Assembly (NCBI GenBank): GCA_003024785.1
Contig: PUQB01000145.1
Location: forward strand, 316,001-380,000
Source: Selaginella tamariscina
Lineage: Eukaryota > Streptophyta > Lycopodiopsida > Selaginellales > Selaginellaceae
Length of the DNA: 64,000 bases
Direction of reading: 5' to 3'
Every line of letters starts with the position of its first letter. Positions within the stretch are counted from its first letter, which is position 1. Both the position numbers and the translations under genes were made by a program. The notes below the pieces were generated by a model, which did not search any database, was not told where the DNA came from, and worked only from the letters and a program-made list of their open reading frames with translations. Of the stretch, positions 50,336 through 61,737 are shown piece after piece.

Positions 50336-51946
50336 TTATTTCGATTTCATTAATTGTGTTTAATTTGTGTTTTTCTTTAAAAATTAGTGAGTTATTAAAT
50401 ATTTTTATTTTACTATTCTATGTCCATTTTGTTTGAATATAATTTTATAAAAGACACATCATATTACAAACATGGAAATTTTATTTGGAAAATAGAACTT
50501 ATTTTTTTATTATGACACACAAGATGTCCATATATTTAATGTAAATTAATTCTGAAAATGATTTAAAACCATAATGTGAACTTTAATTAAATTGATTACT
50601 ATTAAGAAAAAAAATAATGAGTTTATGTTTTCCCATTTTAATCTTAAGAGCCGCAAGTGTTGAATTAAGAAAAATGAAGATTTTAATTTTTTAAAGGTAT
50701 TAAAAAGGATGATATTTTCCATTATGATTGAAAAAATATTTCTCCTCATTAAGCTTAATTTGATCAGAAATTATAAATGCACATATTTTGGCCTTAAAAT
50801 TTTATATAGTGTAGTTTAATAGGTGGAAAACAAGAATATTCTTTGAACTTTTAATTTCATTTTTAATTATCTACTTCACAATGGTAGTGTTGTAATAATG
50901 TTTTTGAATTGTGTATAATTTTATAATAATAGAATATTACAATTGTGTTTTCATGCACATAATCGTGTTTATAATAAGGTCAAATGTGGAGAAGATAGTG
51001 GTGACTAAATTGAATTCATGCTTAAGTTAGTTGTTGCACAATGCAATTGTGTCAAGTCTTAATAATTCACTTTTTTAATGGTTTTTATTATTTAAAAAGT
51101 TTTTAACTAACCCTAGTCATCCTCAATCACTAGTCAAGTTAAAGTAGTAAGTTTTGTAGTTCATAAAGTAATAAATTTTCTTGTTCATAATTTGAGTTAA
51201 ATGGCATCTTAACAATATTGTTTATTGTCATAGCCACATACATATATATTATGATTTTGCCTCAATATTTAAAATCAATTCTATATATACCATTTTATTT
51301 AAGTCTTTAATTTCATAATAATTCTTAAGGTATACAATCTAAGAAAAAGGCTCTAAATTTTACTTTTACATATGAAAGTTCTATATGAAAAATGATAAAT
51401 AGGATATCATTATAGGGTATCGTTGATGCTCACTTATCATAATAGAGTGGTAAAAACAACACATCAACTATTGTAAGTTAAAAATAATCACCCTATTGTC
51501 AAGTCTCTGTCTTTAAGTTAATATAACTTATGAAAATACTTAAATTTTTTATATAAATTTGTTTCGCACTCACCTTTCAAAAATCCCTTAAAAGTGTATC
51601 ACTTAAGTATTTTTCCATTGGCACTAACTTTTTGTTTAACATAATCTTTTATGTTATATGCACGTTGTAACTAAAGTGGGCATGATACGTGAAAATGGGA
51701 AATATAAAATAAATTACTAATTAATACTTAAGTTTTAATTATTAATTAATCATTTAATTAATATGTAATTAAGCCTTAAATATTAATTAATTAATTAATT
51801 AATCCTTCAATAACCTTACTTAGTAAGGAATATTCCTAAAATATCTTAGAATATTCATATTATTCTAAAAATAGTTTACAATAATGAAGAAATACTATCA
51901 AACATAATTACAAATGAAATCATTTTCTTATCAACATGTTAATTTT
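50336..51946. other. AT-rich spacer with a dispersed repeat
   Basis: No gene is visible. About 51505-51655 matches 25010-25165. ATTAATTAATTAATTAATTAAT lies near 51785. Confidence 0.55.
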
Positions 51947-53204
51947 TTATAAATACTTTCTTTCTATCATACAAAGAAATCTTTTCATTTTGTCTAAATC
52001 ATCACTCTCCGGATTAATCAAATCATTTTGGTCAATATCTTGATGTTGTTGCCACCACTTAACACTCTCACGAATGCAATTGGGAGTTGCCATCCTTGTT
52101 AATACATAAGATGTGATAAGAGAAGGTCTGCATAAAGGCTCATCTAAAAACTGACGTTCCTTAAGAATAATATTATAAAGCGCCCGGTTGCTATCCTTCA
52201 TTTTATAAAATTCAATATCACGAGAAAGAAAAGCTTCAGGAAATGTATGATACGGTGGATACTGCTCACAAAAATTTTCGAGATTCTTCTTTCTGAGGCA
52301 CGTATCCAAGTAGTTCACTAGCTCATCCATGATATCGGTATCAGAATATGGATCGAAAGTGATTGGATGAATACAAGCAATGTTTTGGTTGAGCATAGCC
52401 TTCTGAGGAGAGTCGTCTACTACTAAGATATGTGCATTCTTCGTTATCCTTAAGCGACTGATCTCCCCATGAGTCCCAATTATTCTTTCATTCTTGAAGA
52501 AGTATGGCTTGCTTTCCTTTCTTATATTGTGAAATTCGAGAGGTTTATGACACATTCGCTGGTCAAAAATCCAATCTTTACGAATCACCTCTTCTGCAAC
52601 ACTACAATGTTTCTTAAGTAAATTCAACAGCGGTGTTAAGTTATGAATCTGCATGCATGACCAAATCCCCACAAGCGCACCCATCTCCTTAAGCTTTTGA
52701 AAGAGACGATCCAACCCTGGACGAAAAATAATATCATATCGAAATTTACCATGACAAGGAATGAAATCTCCTTGTTTGATTTCTTTTTTCTATCCTGGGC
52801 CTTTGTCGATGAAGCAGAACACCATTGACATCCAACAACACAATATGGCCATGAGTAACATGAGATAGCGTTGCCTCTTGAATACTTTGCAAATCACTTG
52901 TTTGCTCCCTTTCACATTTATCCGTTGCCACTATCTCGTTGCCTATCCCTTCATCATTTAATTGTACATCATCCTTACAAGATTCAGATATTGCATGCGC
53001 TGAAGAAATTGATTTCGGAACTGAAGCCAATAAAAATGATGATGAAGTGGCCCCCATGGTAACGATGTTTTGAGCTGCATTATTATCCATTTCCTGCATG
53101 AACTCTGTCATTCTGACATGTGGCACAAGAAATTGTCGCCAAACCCCTCTCTTACCTCATGCAATGCTGAAAATCCATGTTCTCAATTATTTCATTACAT
53201 CTGC
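51947..53204 (-). pseudogene. FCP1/NIF-type HAD phosphatase-like gene, one frame break
   Basis: A Ser/Glu-rich N-terminal part (ATG at 53126, a possible upstream exon to 53204) leads into VLLDVNGVLLH, the position of HAD motif I. Here the usual DxD is D-x-N, as in several plant FCP1-like proteins, which casts doubt on catalysis. Next come RPGLDRLFQKLKEMGALVG, IWSC, WIFDQRMCHKP and ILVVDDSPQKAM (motif III DDS), then a helical C-terminus to the stop at 51947. Active FCP1/SCP enzymes dephosphorylate RNA polymerase II CTD serines in the nucleus. An extra base in the T-run at 52784-52789 separates the two open parts (52746-53126 and 51947-52714). It could be a sequencing error, in which case the gene is intact. 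It lies about 180 bp downstream of the ParB/methyltransferase gene on the same strand. Confidence 0.78.
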
Positions 53205-53382
53205 AAAATGATAATTAGCTGACCTTAAAATTATCAAGGTATATTATTTACCTTGTTAATGTGTGACCCATGTTTGAACTAAAAGCTTCATTAATCCTTG
53301 AGAATTTATTTTCTGTACAAATATAAAAGAAATATACAAAAATGCCTTATGTTACACTCATTTACAACTATTCATCACTCTA

Positions 53383-55889
53383 TCAATTCATTATCAATTC
53401 TTCTTCGCTATTACCTTCTGAGTGAGGCGAAGAAGGTCTAAGCCGCTTGTGAGATGGTTCAAGATCTTCTGCATCTTCTATTGATGTTTCCATGGGTCCT
53501 GGAGTGTGCGAATGTTCTGTACTCCTCGAGATAACTTCCGGTCTAATATCTGATTGAAGTTCGTTCTCAGACTCCGAGATTGAACCAGATTCACCTTCAG
53601 AGCTATCGCACTTATCTGGAGGGAACTTTCTCAAATACGCCTTTATGGATTCGTTGGGGTACTCAGTTGAGACCCAATCTATCCACTTGTTCAGGTCCTC
53701 AACCATGGTCTTATCCTTTTCAACGGCAAACACACATGTATGCCGAAGGTAACACTCCTTCAAGACGGACCCCCTAGTGCAGTAGTCAAAAACCCACGCA
53801 TCACTGTGAGGACCCCTAATCAAGTTGACGATGCTCCGTGCCGCTTGACTTGTAATGTTTGGATAACGTACATTGCCGAATACGTCACTCATACCTATCG
53901 GTGTATCGGATGGAGGTTCAGGGCCGTTGGAGTGCAAACAGATGCCTGGCCAGTCATTTGGAAGCTTGAAATTGTTTGGCGCATTCCTAACAACCAAGTG
54001 AACAACGGTATCAATGCACTTGGGATTAGCATCGTTCATATAAAATCCTGTCCAACGATGTCTATTCTTCTTGGCGGCGAAGGCGAAGGCAAAAGTATCG
54101 GTGACATGAGCAAGAATCAAGAAATAAATACCTGAAAAAGTAGGTATCAGTGAAGAGCGCAAGCATGAATTCAATAATAAATACCTTCTATGTATATGCT
54201 TGCACGGCTAAGTTTCTCCACCAGATCCTCTAGTGCCCTATCTGTCGAAAGATTTTTTGACACCCGCCGATCCATCACGAACAATTGAAACGGTTTCCTA
54301 CAAGCAGTGATGTTACCCCATAAAGTCTCCGAATCTAACAACAAACATCTGTAGGGCTTGTCGTGATTCGTAGCATCCTCCTTTATAAGGTTCAATTCGG
54401 TTCTCCGCTGCTGAAGGACTGCCATAAGAGAAGGCGTCATCCCAATGTTCTCCTTTTTGGCGTTGGCGTGCAATAGATTCTTGCCTAGATCTTCCGATTG
54501 GTTCACCCATTCGACAAGCATATCATCGTTCGTCACATGCAAATATTTGCTGACCTCTTCATATGTTGAAGTCGAGGTCCAACCCAGTTTGTGGCAGTGT
54601 ATTCCCAACCACTCCTTGAAATGCCTGACCGTCTTCAACTCCATTGCCTTGAGATGAAAAGGAGAGGTTGGGCTGCTGTTATTAATTTGTAGTTTGCCAT
54701 CGATCACCAAATCAGCCAAGACTTCCATCTCCTCCATCGTTGTTCCATTTAAAGGCTTCAACCATGTGAGCTTGAAATCGTTGTCTACATCCTTTGTAGA
54801 TTGAACAGACTTAGCCTTCGGCGTCTTACTGGGTTTCTTTGCAGACTTTTCTGAGGGCTCCCCTTCACTTGTCTGCTTCTTCTTCAGTGTTCCTTTTGAA
54901 AAGGATTCCATAATCCCCAACCATTTGGCAAAGATCCTATCTTCGGGGCAAGAAATCAACATCATCAGAAAGGATGTTTCCTTCCCGCCCACCTGGGCAA
55001 AATCAACTGCTGCAATTTCTTCAACTCTCTGAGGAAAAAGACAGATTAATATACCGGCGAGATAAATCCCGCCCAAACAATTTGCTTACCCGGTATTCCG
55101 CAGATTGTGTATTCCCTGCGGTAGCTCTTTGTGGTCGCTGAAGAGATTCCCACACGGCTCGCGTGTGTTTAAACTTCTCCCATATTTTGCTGTTGTAGTG
55201 GTTGTGTGTCGGCAGCGTCCCATTCCGCCGATAACTTATGGTACTGCTCGATTGTGAGATTCGGCTTAGCTAAAAACGCCGATCTTTTTGTCAGCTTCTC
55301 ACGGGTATGCTCGGAAAGTTTTGTTGCCATCGTTCCTTTGTTGTGTTCATCGAGAAGTCGTTGGGCTGCCGTTATTGTGTGCTGGCCACTAATGATGTAG
55401 TACTTGATAGATTTTTATTCTCCGTCTGAATCTTCATGAGTTGTTCTGGTGTTGTGATCCAGACTTTGTCAGCGCCTTCCTTCTTTCATAGTATGGACAC
55501 AAAACAGCATTATGTGGAACGGTATAAGAATTGTCGTCCTTCATCTTCTCCATGAGCTCAGCTACACGTTCCTGGTTGAGTGGCCTGTAATTGAAGTTTG
55601 GGTTGACGCTGCAATATTTAACCCTACAAGGATAAATCTTATCATCCAACATCATTTCCTTGTGACTTATTGCAGCATGAGATGCCACAGGTGCAGCTGA
55701 CAAAACGATTGATGATTTTCTTTTGCGATCCGAATCAACATGTGTGATCCCCGACTGCAGCTGTTCTAGTGTTCTCGGCACACTCTTCCAGCTCCCAAAG
55801 CTCCTAAGCAAATTGAACGTGATCTGTAGAGAACCTGAGACCGAGCCACCCTCTCAATCTCCTTATGATGTCGCTGTGTTCTTCTTCAA
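53383..55889 (-). pseudogene. ParB-like domain plus degenerate N4/N6 DNA-methyltransferase-like gene
   Basis: The N-terminal ParB/Srx-type part has VNPNFNYRPLNQERVAEL near 55560-55620 and YYIISGQHTITAAQRLL near 55360-55412. A basic Ser/Lys linker follows (about 54780-54890). The C-terminal half follows the order of beta-class amino-methyltransferases. FQLFVMDRR (about 54265-54290) stands where vdliftDPPY is expected. An IYFLILAH strand follows, then RYPNITSQAARSIVNLI. AWVFDYCTRGSVLKEC...FAVEKD (about 53720-53800) stands where lDPFxGSGTT and vEkd are expected. Both catalytic motifs are degenerate, suggesting loss of methylation. Short introns lie at 54132-54184 and 55029-55089; the second contains a palindrome like those of the nearby arrays. 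The ParB part has several frame changes. ParB-methylase fusions are known in bacteria and phages, so transfer is possible. The tail is acidic and Ser-rich. Confidence 0.65.
55054..55073. repeat. Stray palindrome copy inside an intron
   Basis: CCGGCGAGATAAATCCCGCC lies within the 61-bp intron 55029-55089. An identical 20-bp variant occurs in array 1 near 58120. It is the only copy I saw outside the arrays. Confidence 0.85.
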
Positions 55890-55899
55890 TGTGAAGAGG

Positions 55900-56523
55900 G
55901 AAGATTGCTCCACTTGCTGATTTTCTGTATTGTGAAGCAATATCTCCTGACAATACACCTACTCGATGAGTCTGAAGATTTCGAAGTAGACATCCAGATG
56001 GATCCCCTCCATAGATGGGCTTTCGTTGAGTTGAAGAAGAACTCCAAGGTCAACATCATTAGTGAACACGTGAACGTCATTATCCACAAGTCGACAAAAC
56101 CACCCGAAATTAATGTTGTAACTGACGACCTCTGGATCCGAGAACGTGACATTGGATGGAACAAGGCATATGTCGAGCATCGTCCAATCTGGGTTCGCAG
56201 CCTGCTTTCGGGTGCTTGACTAGCGAATCTACTTTCCATTGTTTTGCTTGTCCATGAGATGTGACAGAGGTTAATTTGACAGCACCATGGTTGCTCCAAT
56301 GCGCTTCCCATTTATCTTAAAATATGGCCAAGTTGATTCCAGAATCCCCCTGCCCATCTCTTCTCCTGCTCTTGTCTTTAATGTCACCTCAATTCCACAT
56401 CTGAATACAAAAATGATTAGTTCAAGTATCCGAGTATAACAGATTTTATTTTAATTCTTACCCAGAATTTGACGACGACTCCATACTAATGACTCGATCT
56501 CCTTGTTTGATCAAATCGTCCTT
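55900..56523 (-). pseudogene. Upstream beta-rich module, probably 5' part of the ParB/methyltransferase gene
   Basis: Exon 56462-56523 reads DLIKQGDRVISMESSSNSG, with a good acceptor (TTTTGCAG) and donor (GTAAGA). The next exon starts at 56400 (CGIEVTLKTRAGEEMGRGIL, then YFKINGKRIG). The pattern (GD..., then GRGILE, then a strand ending in a basic and Gly pair) resembles the beta-rich modules of the right-edge gene, and loosely the DUF8039 type found in CACTA-associated plant proteins. After this the reading frame changes at least once, with open stretches 55959-56180 and about 55812-55950. Whether this is one gene with the downstream ParB part is not certain. Confidence 0.5.
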
Positions 56524-56821
56524 CTGCAAAATAATACACTATGAATAAATATATAAAAACGCACACACACTTGTATAAACCCGAATATACAAAAATAATA
56601 CACAGAGAGAAGTAGACGTAATTAACTGTCCGAAGCTCACATTTGTGTTAGTGCAAAAGAAAGATAACATTTCGTTTTAGAACCACCACAAATGTGAGCT
56701 CTGGACAGTTTTACATAGATTCCTAGCTTTTACTCGAAATATTATGATAAGATGATAAAAGTAAATAAAATGAGATATGCAACTTATATATACTAATACA
56801 CATATATATTCACATGGAAGG
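56524..56821. other. Spacer between the minus-strand gene and array 1
   Basis: It contains an inverted pair around 56629-56705: TCCGAAGCTCACATTTGTG ... CACAAATGTGAGCTCTGGA. It can form a hairpin of about 15 bp. No gene. Confidence 0.6.
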
Positions 56822-58396
56822 TGCGGCGGGATTAATCTCGCCACCCCTTCAATGCCTCCTGAAAGAGTGGGCGGGATTAATCTCGCCACCTTTCTGGAGG
56901 CCTTGAACGGGAGTGCGGAATTAATCTTGCCACCCTTCTCGGTCTCAGAGAGAACTGGGCAGGATTTATTTCTCACACCCCTTCAGTGACTCCAGAAAGG
57001 GAGGCGGGATTAATCTCGCCCACCATGTAAGGATGGTTAAATGAATTTCCCACCCTTCCCAATCCCATTGGTATGTTGAAAACCTTCTACGTCTCAGACA
57101 GAAACGTTTGGGATTGGTCCGACTCACCAATGGAGAAAAAAGGAAGGGTGGGATTCATTCCTCCAACAGGCATTGAAGACTCGGCGGGATTAATCCCGCC
57201 GCCCAGGGCCTTCACTCGGTCCCTATGCGGCGGGATTAATCCCGCCGGACGCCAATTCCCTGCGCGGAATCGGGCGGGATTAATCCCGCCGCCTAGGCAC
57301 TTCAGCAGGCCAATGGCGGCGGGATAAATCCCGCCCGATTCCCGCAGGGAATTGGCGTCCGGCGGGATTAATCCGCCTCCCAGGCCCTTCACTCGGGCCT
57401 TAGTCGGCGGGATTAATCCCGCCGAACGCCAATGCCCTGTGCGAAATCTTGCGGGATTAATCCCGCCGCCTAGGCCCTTCAGGCAGGCCAATGGCGGCGG
57501 GATAAATCCCGCCCGATTCCGCGCAGGGCATGCGTACGCGGCGGGATTAATCCCGCCCACCATGTAAGGGATGGTGAAATTAATCCCACCACCCTTCTCA
57601 GTTCCCTCCATTGGTATTTTGTAAACCTTCTCCGTCTCAGACAGAGTTAGTCGGGATTGATTCAACATACCAATGGAAGGATTAATCCCGCCACCGGGCA
57701 ATGAAGGTTCGGAGAGACTAATCCCGCCGCCCTCTCGTAAATCATGCGCTCACATATATATTGGCTGCGGCATTTTGAACAGGGATGGGTGGGGGCGGGA
57801 TTAATCCGCCGCTTATATCCTGCGGAAGTGCCTGAGCGGCGGGATTAATCCCGCCGCCCTCCGCGAAGGGCATGAGCGTGGGGCGGATTAATCCCGCCGT
57901 TCATGTCCTGCGTGAATTCCCTGGCGGCGGGATTAATCCCGCCGCCTTACGCGCAGGACATGTCATGCAGGCTCTTCGGTTAGCCTTCCGTGCAGGATCT
58001 TTCATGCAGGCTCTTCGGTTAGCCTCATGAGCGGCGGGATTAATCCCGCCATCCCCTGTAAATGCCCTGCGCGGAATCCCGGGATTAATCCCGCCATTAG
58101 GGCCTTCACACAGGCCATTGCCGGCGAGATAAATCCCGCCGCATTCCGCGCAGGGCATGGGTGAGCGGCGGGATTAATCCCGCCGCCGAGGCCCCTCACG
58201 CAGGCCATGGGCGGCGGGATTAATCCCGCCGCTCTTCGGTTTGTCCTAGAGCGGCGGGATTAATCCCGCCGCCCATAGCCTGCGTGAAGGGCCCTGGCGG
58301 GATTAATCCCGCCGCCATGGCCCAACCATATAGCGGCGGATTAATCCCGCCGCCGAGGCCATAAACCTATAGCGGCGGGATTAATCCCGCCGCTCG
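56822..58396. repeat. Array 1 of the 18-bp palindrome GGCGGGATTAATCCCGCC
   Basis: About 32 sites, of which I count 13 exact; the rest differ by one or a few bases (for example GATAAATC in the core or one missing C). Most neighbours are 36-50 bp apart, with a few wider gaps. Spacers share words such as AGGCCCTTCA, GCAGGCCATGG and CCCTGCGCGGAAT. Sites at the left end (56.82-57.17 kb) are more diverged and the right end is cleanest. Because the motif is open in all frames, spurious long open frames rich in GGINPA/AGLIPP occur on both strands. Confidence 0.95.
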
Positions 58397-58419
58397 AGGG
58401 GCTTAGCGTGTGTGCGAGA

Positions 58420-58470
58420 GATAAAATTAATAAATAAAAAAATTATACAGATAAAAACACACACATATAT

Positions 58471-58527
<57 letters not shown>

Positions 58528-59245
58528 GTATGTATAGGAGTGTACGTGTGTGTGCAAGAGATAGATAAATAAATAAAATTATACAGTACTGGTACACATA
58601 ATATATGTGTGTACATAGGTATATATGTGTGTATATGTATATCGTGTGTATGCGTGTGAGCGAAACAAATAAAATCATACAGATAAACAAACACACACAC
58701 ACACATATATATACACAGGAGTGTGCATGTGTGTGCGAAAGATAAAACTAATAAATAAATAAAATTATACAGATAAACACACACATATATATGTGTGTAT
58801 ATAGATATAGAGAGTCTGTGAATATATAAGCATATATATAAACTAGTGTTGTATACTATTTGTTAATATGTATTGATATATATATATATATATGTAAAGC
58901 AGTGTGCGTGTGTGTGGGAGAGATAGATCAATAAAAAAAATTATATAGATACTGGTACACATAATATATGTATATATGTATATAGGTATATATATATGTG
59001 TATATGTATATTGTGTGTATGCGTGTGTGAGCGAAACAAATAAAATCATACAGATAAACAAACACACACACACACATATATATACACAGGAGTGTGCGTG
59101 TGTGTGCGAGAGATAAAACTAATAAATAAATAAAATTATACAGATAAACACACACATATATATATGTGTGTATATATATAACCCATATGAATATATAAGC
59201 ATATATATAAACTAGTGTTGTATACTATTGTTAATATGCATTGAT

Positions 59246-59289
<44 letters not shown>

Positions 59290-59551
59290 GCAGTGTGCGT
59301 GTGTGTGGGAGAGATAGATCAATAAAAAAATTTATAGATACTGTACACATAATATATGTATGTATATATGTATATAGGTATATATATATATGTGTATATG
59401 TATATCGTGTGTATGCGTGTGTGAGCGAAACAAATAAAATCATACAGATAAACAAACACACACCCACACACACATATACATACACAGGAGTGTGTGTGTG
59501 TGCGAGAGATAAAACTAATAAATAAAATTATACGCACACTCCTATACATAT

Positions 59552-59584
<33 letters not shown>

Positions 59585-59590
59585 CATCTC
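58420..59590. repeat. Microsatellite-rich tandem repeat, about three units
   Basis: A complex unit of roughly 370 bp recurs near 58540, 58905 and 59300. It contains GAGAGATAGATCAATAAA, ACTGGTACACATAATATATG, GTGAGCGAAACAAATAAAAT, CATACAGATAAACAAACACA and CA/TG/TA runs. Long open frames here are artefacts of the simple repeats. Confidence 0.85.
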
Positions 59591-60660
59591 ACCTGTGTGC
59601 ACAGCCGCCGCCTCTTGAAACCCTAAGAATATACCTAAACCCTTAACCCTAATAGAATATTCCTTCTGAGAATATACTTAAACCCTAAAAAGAAAAAATA
59701 TAGATTCGCCCTAAACGAATATTCTTTCATTATATTATTAGCGCGTGCGTGTGCGTGGGTGTATCACATACACCCCAAAAATATAAATCATGCAGGGATT
59801 TAACATGTGTGTGTCCATGAGAGTGTTAAAGTTTCATGTGTATCAATACAATATACACATTGCATATATTAATACACATAATATATACATACACACGTGT
59901 ATACACACAGATACATACATATTACATGGTTTAGGGTTTAGGGTTTAGGGTTTTGGATTTAGGATGGATCATGCATGGTGTGTATGTATGAGAGAAGAGA
60001 GAGTGTTGAAAAAATTATTTTTGTACACATTGCATATATTAGTACACATATATACTTACACATATTATACACAGATATACATACATAGTATATGAGAGAA
60101 GAGAGACAGTACATATTATGGATCATGCATGATGTGTATTATACACACAGACATACATACATATTAGTACATAATATTTGAAAGACCGAGTACATATATA
60201 GATCATGCATGGTGTGTATGTTTGAGAGAAGAGACACAGTACATATTAACATGATCATGCATGGTGTGTATGTATGAGAGAAGACAGAAAGTACACATAT
60301 ACATACAGAGTACACATATATACATACACAGTGTATACACACAGACATACATACATATTACATGAGTAAATTCATTGTGTTACATATTAGGGTTTAGGGT
60401 TTAGGGTTTAGGATGGATCATGCATGGTGTGAAGAGAGAGTGTTGAAAAATTATTTTTGTACACACATGTATACACAGGGTTTAGGGTTTAGGGTTTAGG
60501 GTTTGCTCCCAACAAGCTTAATATAAATATTACACATATAAATTCAATGTGTTACATACACATATTGAGTACATATATCATACATGCGCATTGAACATGA
60601 TGTTTTTAATAAAGAAGCAACATATTTCTTCAGTTTGGTTTAGGGTTGTGCATGTGTGTG
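59591..60660. repeat. Interstitial TTTAGGG blocks and a recurrent GATCATGCATG repeat
   Basis: TTTAGGG runs of about 3-4 units lie at 59930-59952, 60389-60412 and 60480-60506, with degenerate CCCTAA words near 59620-59680. GGATCATGCATGGTGTGTATG or a variant followed by AGAGAAGAGA recurs near 59964, 60119, 60200, 60250 and 60414. No gene. Confidence 0.85.
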
Positions 60661-60740
60661 CATATGTGTTTTTGTAAGTTCTTGTAATGCGTGTGTAAAT
60701 TTATGATTGTGTTTATATATGTGTGCAAAACAAACATCGA

Positions 60741-61500
60741 ATAATTAAGAAAATAATATTAATAAACACACTATGAACATATTTTAAATTATACATAATA
60801 ATATATGATTTTATCTAATATATAGCCATATATAGTTTTAATAATATATATTAATTTAATATTGATAAAAAGGTTTAACATTGAAATATTCTTGAAATAA
60901 TAAGAAATTAATTGAGAAAATCCCATTAATATATACAAATGTAAATTAAGTACTCAAATAATTAATTAAATTAATTATCATAATCATGTTTAATATTGGA
61001 ATATTCTTGGAATAATAAGAAAATAATAAAGAATATCCCATTAATATAAAGAAGATTAATTACTCAAGTAATTAAGGAAATGATATTAATATACACACTA
61101 TGAAATATTTTAAATTATACATAATAATACATCATTTTATCTAATATATAGTCATATATAGTTTTAATAATATATATTAATTTAATATTGATAATAGGAA
61201 TATTCTTGAAATAATAACAAATTAATTGAGAAAATCCCATTAATATATACAAATGTAGAATAATTACTGCAATAATTAAGAACAAGACTAATTTAATTAT
61301 GATAATCAGGTTTAATATTAGAATATTCTTCAAATATTAATAAATAATAAAGAATATCCCATTGATACTAGGAAATGAAAATTAAATACTCGAGTAATTA
61401 AGAAATAATAATAATAAATAGACTATGAATATATTTTAAATGATACATAATAATATATCAATTTATTTATTGTATAAGTATATATTTATATATATATAAT
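60741..61500. repeat. AT-rich tandem repeat of about 328 bp, about 2.3 copies
   Basis: Units begin near 60743, 61071 and 61397 with ATTAAGRAAATAATAT followed by an ACTATGAA-like word. They share ATACATAATAATA, TATAGTTTTAATAATATATA and GAATATTCTTGAAATAATAA. No coding content. Confidence 0.8.
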
Positions 61501-61737
61501 ATAAATATACTTGAATACTAAGAATGTAGAATATAGTCTAAAATTTCGTAATATTAAACAGCTTGAATCACTTGAATAACATTAAATGCAATTTTAAAAT
61601 ACTCATTGGAACTGGAGAGTATATATGTCAGAGTGTCGGATATTTGTGTCAACTCATCTTAAATTTTATTTTCTGTTCTTTTTAAAAAATTTGAATTTCT
61701 GACATATGTATTGTCGGTCTGACATGTAAATTTAAAA

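Noticed and set aside
57087-57701. 204-codon minus-strand open frame rich in GGINPA/AGLIPP, and similar frames at 57352-57567, 57901-58208 and 62440-62852
   Set aside because: The palindrome contains no stop in any frame and reads the same on both strands, so arrays give such frames automatically. No start context, splice sites or family match.
56822-58396. E2F-site cluster as the whole explanation
   Set aside because: Each half contains CCCGCC but the preceding bases are AT rather than the TT expected for E2F, and the fixed symmetric 18-mer goes beyond an E2F half-site.
58427-59585. Several minus-strand frames rich in Cys, Val, Ile, Tyr and His
   Set aside because: They are translations of TG/CA/TA microsatellites in a tandem repeat.
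59591-60660. Chromosome end
   Set aside because: TTTAGGG blocks are short, interrupted and flanked by ordinary sequence on both sides, so they are interstitial.
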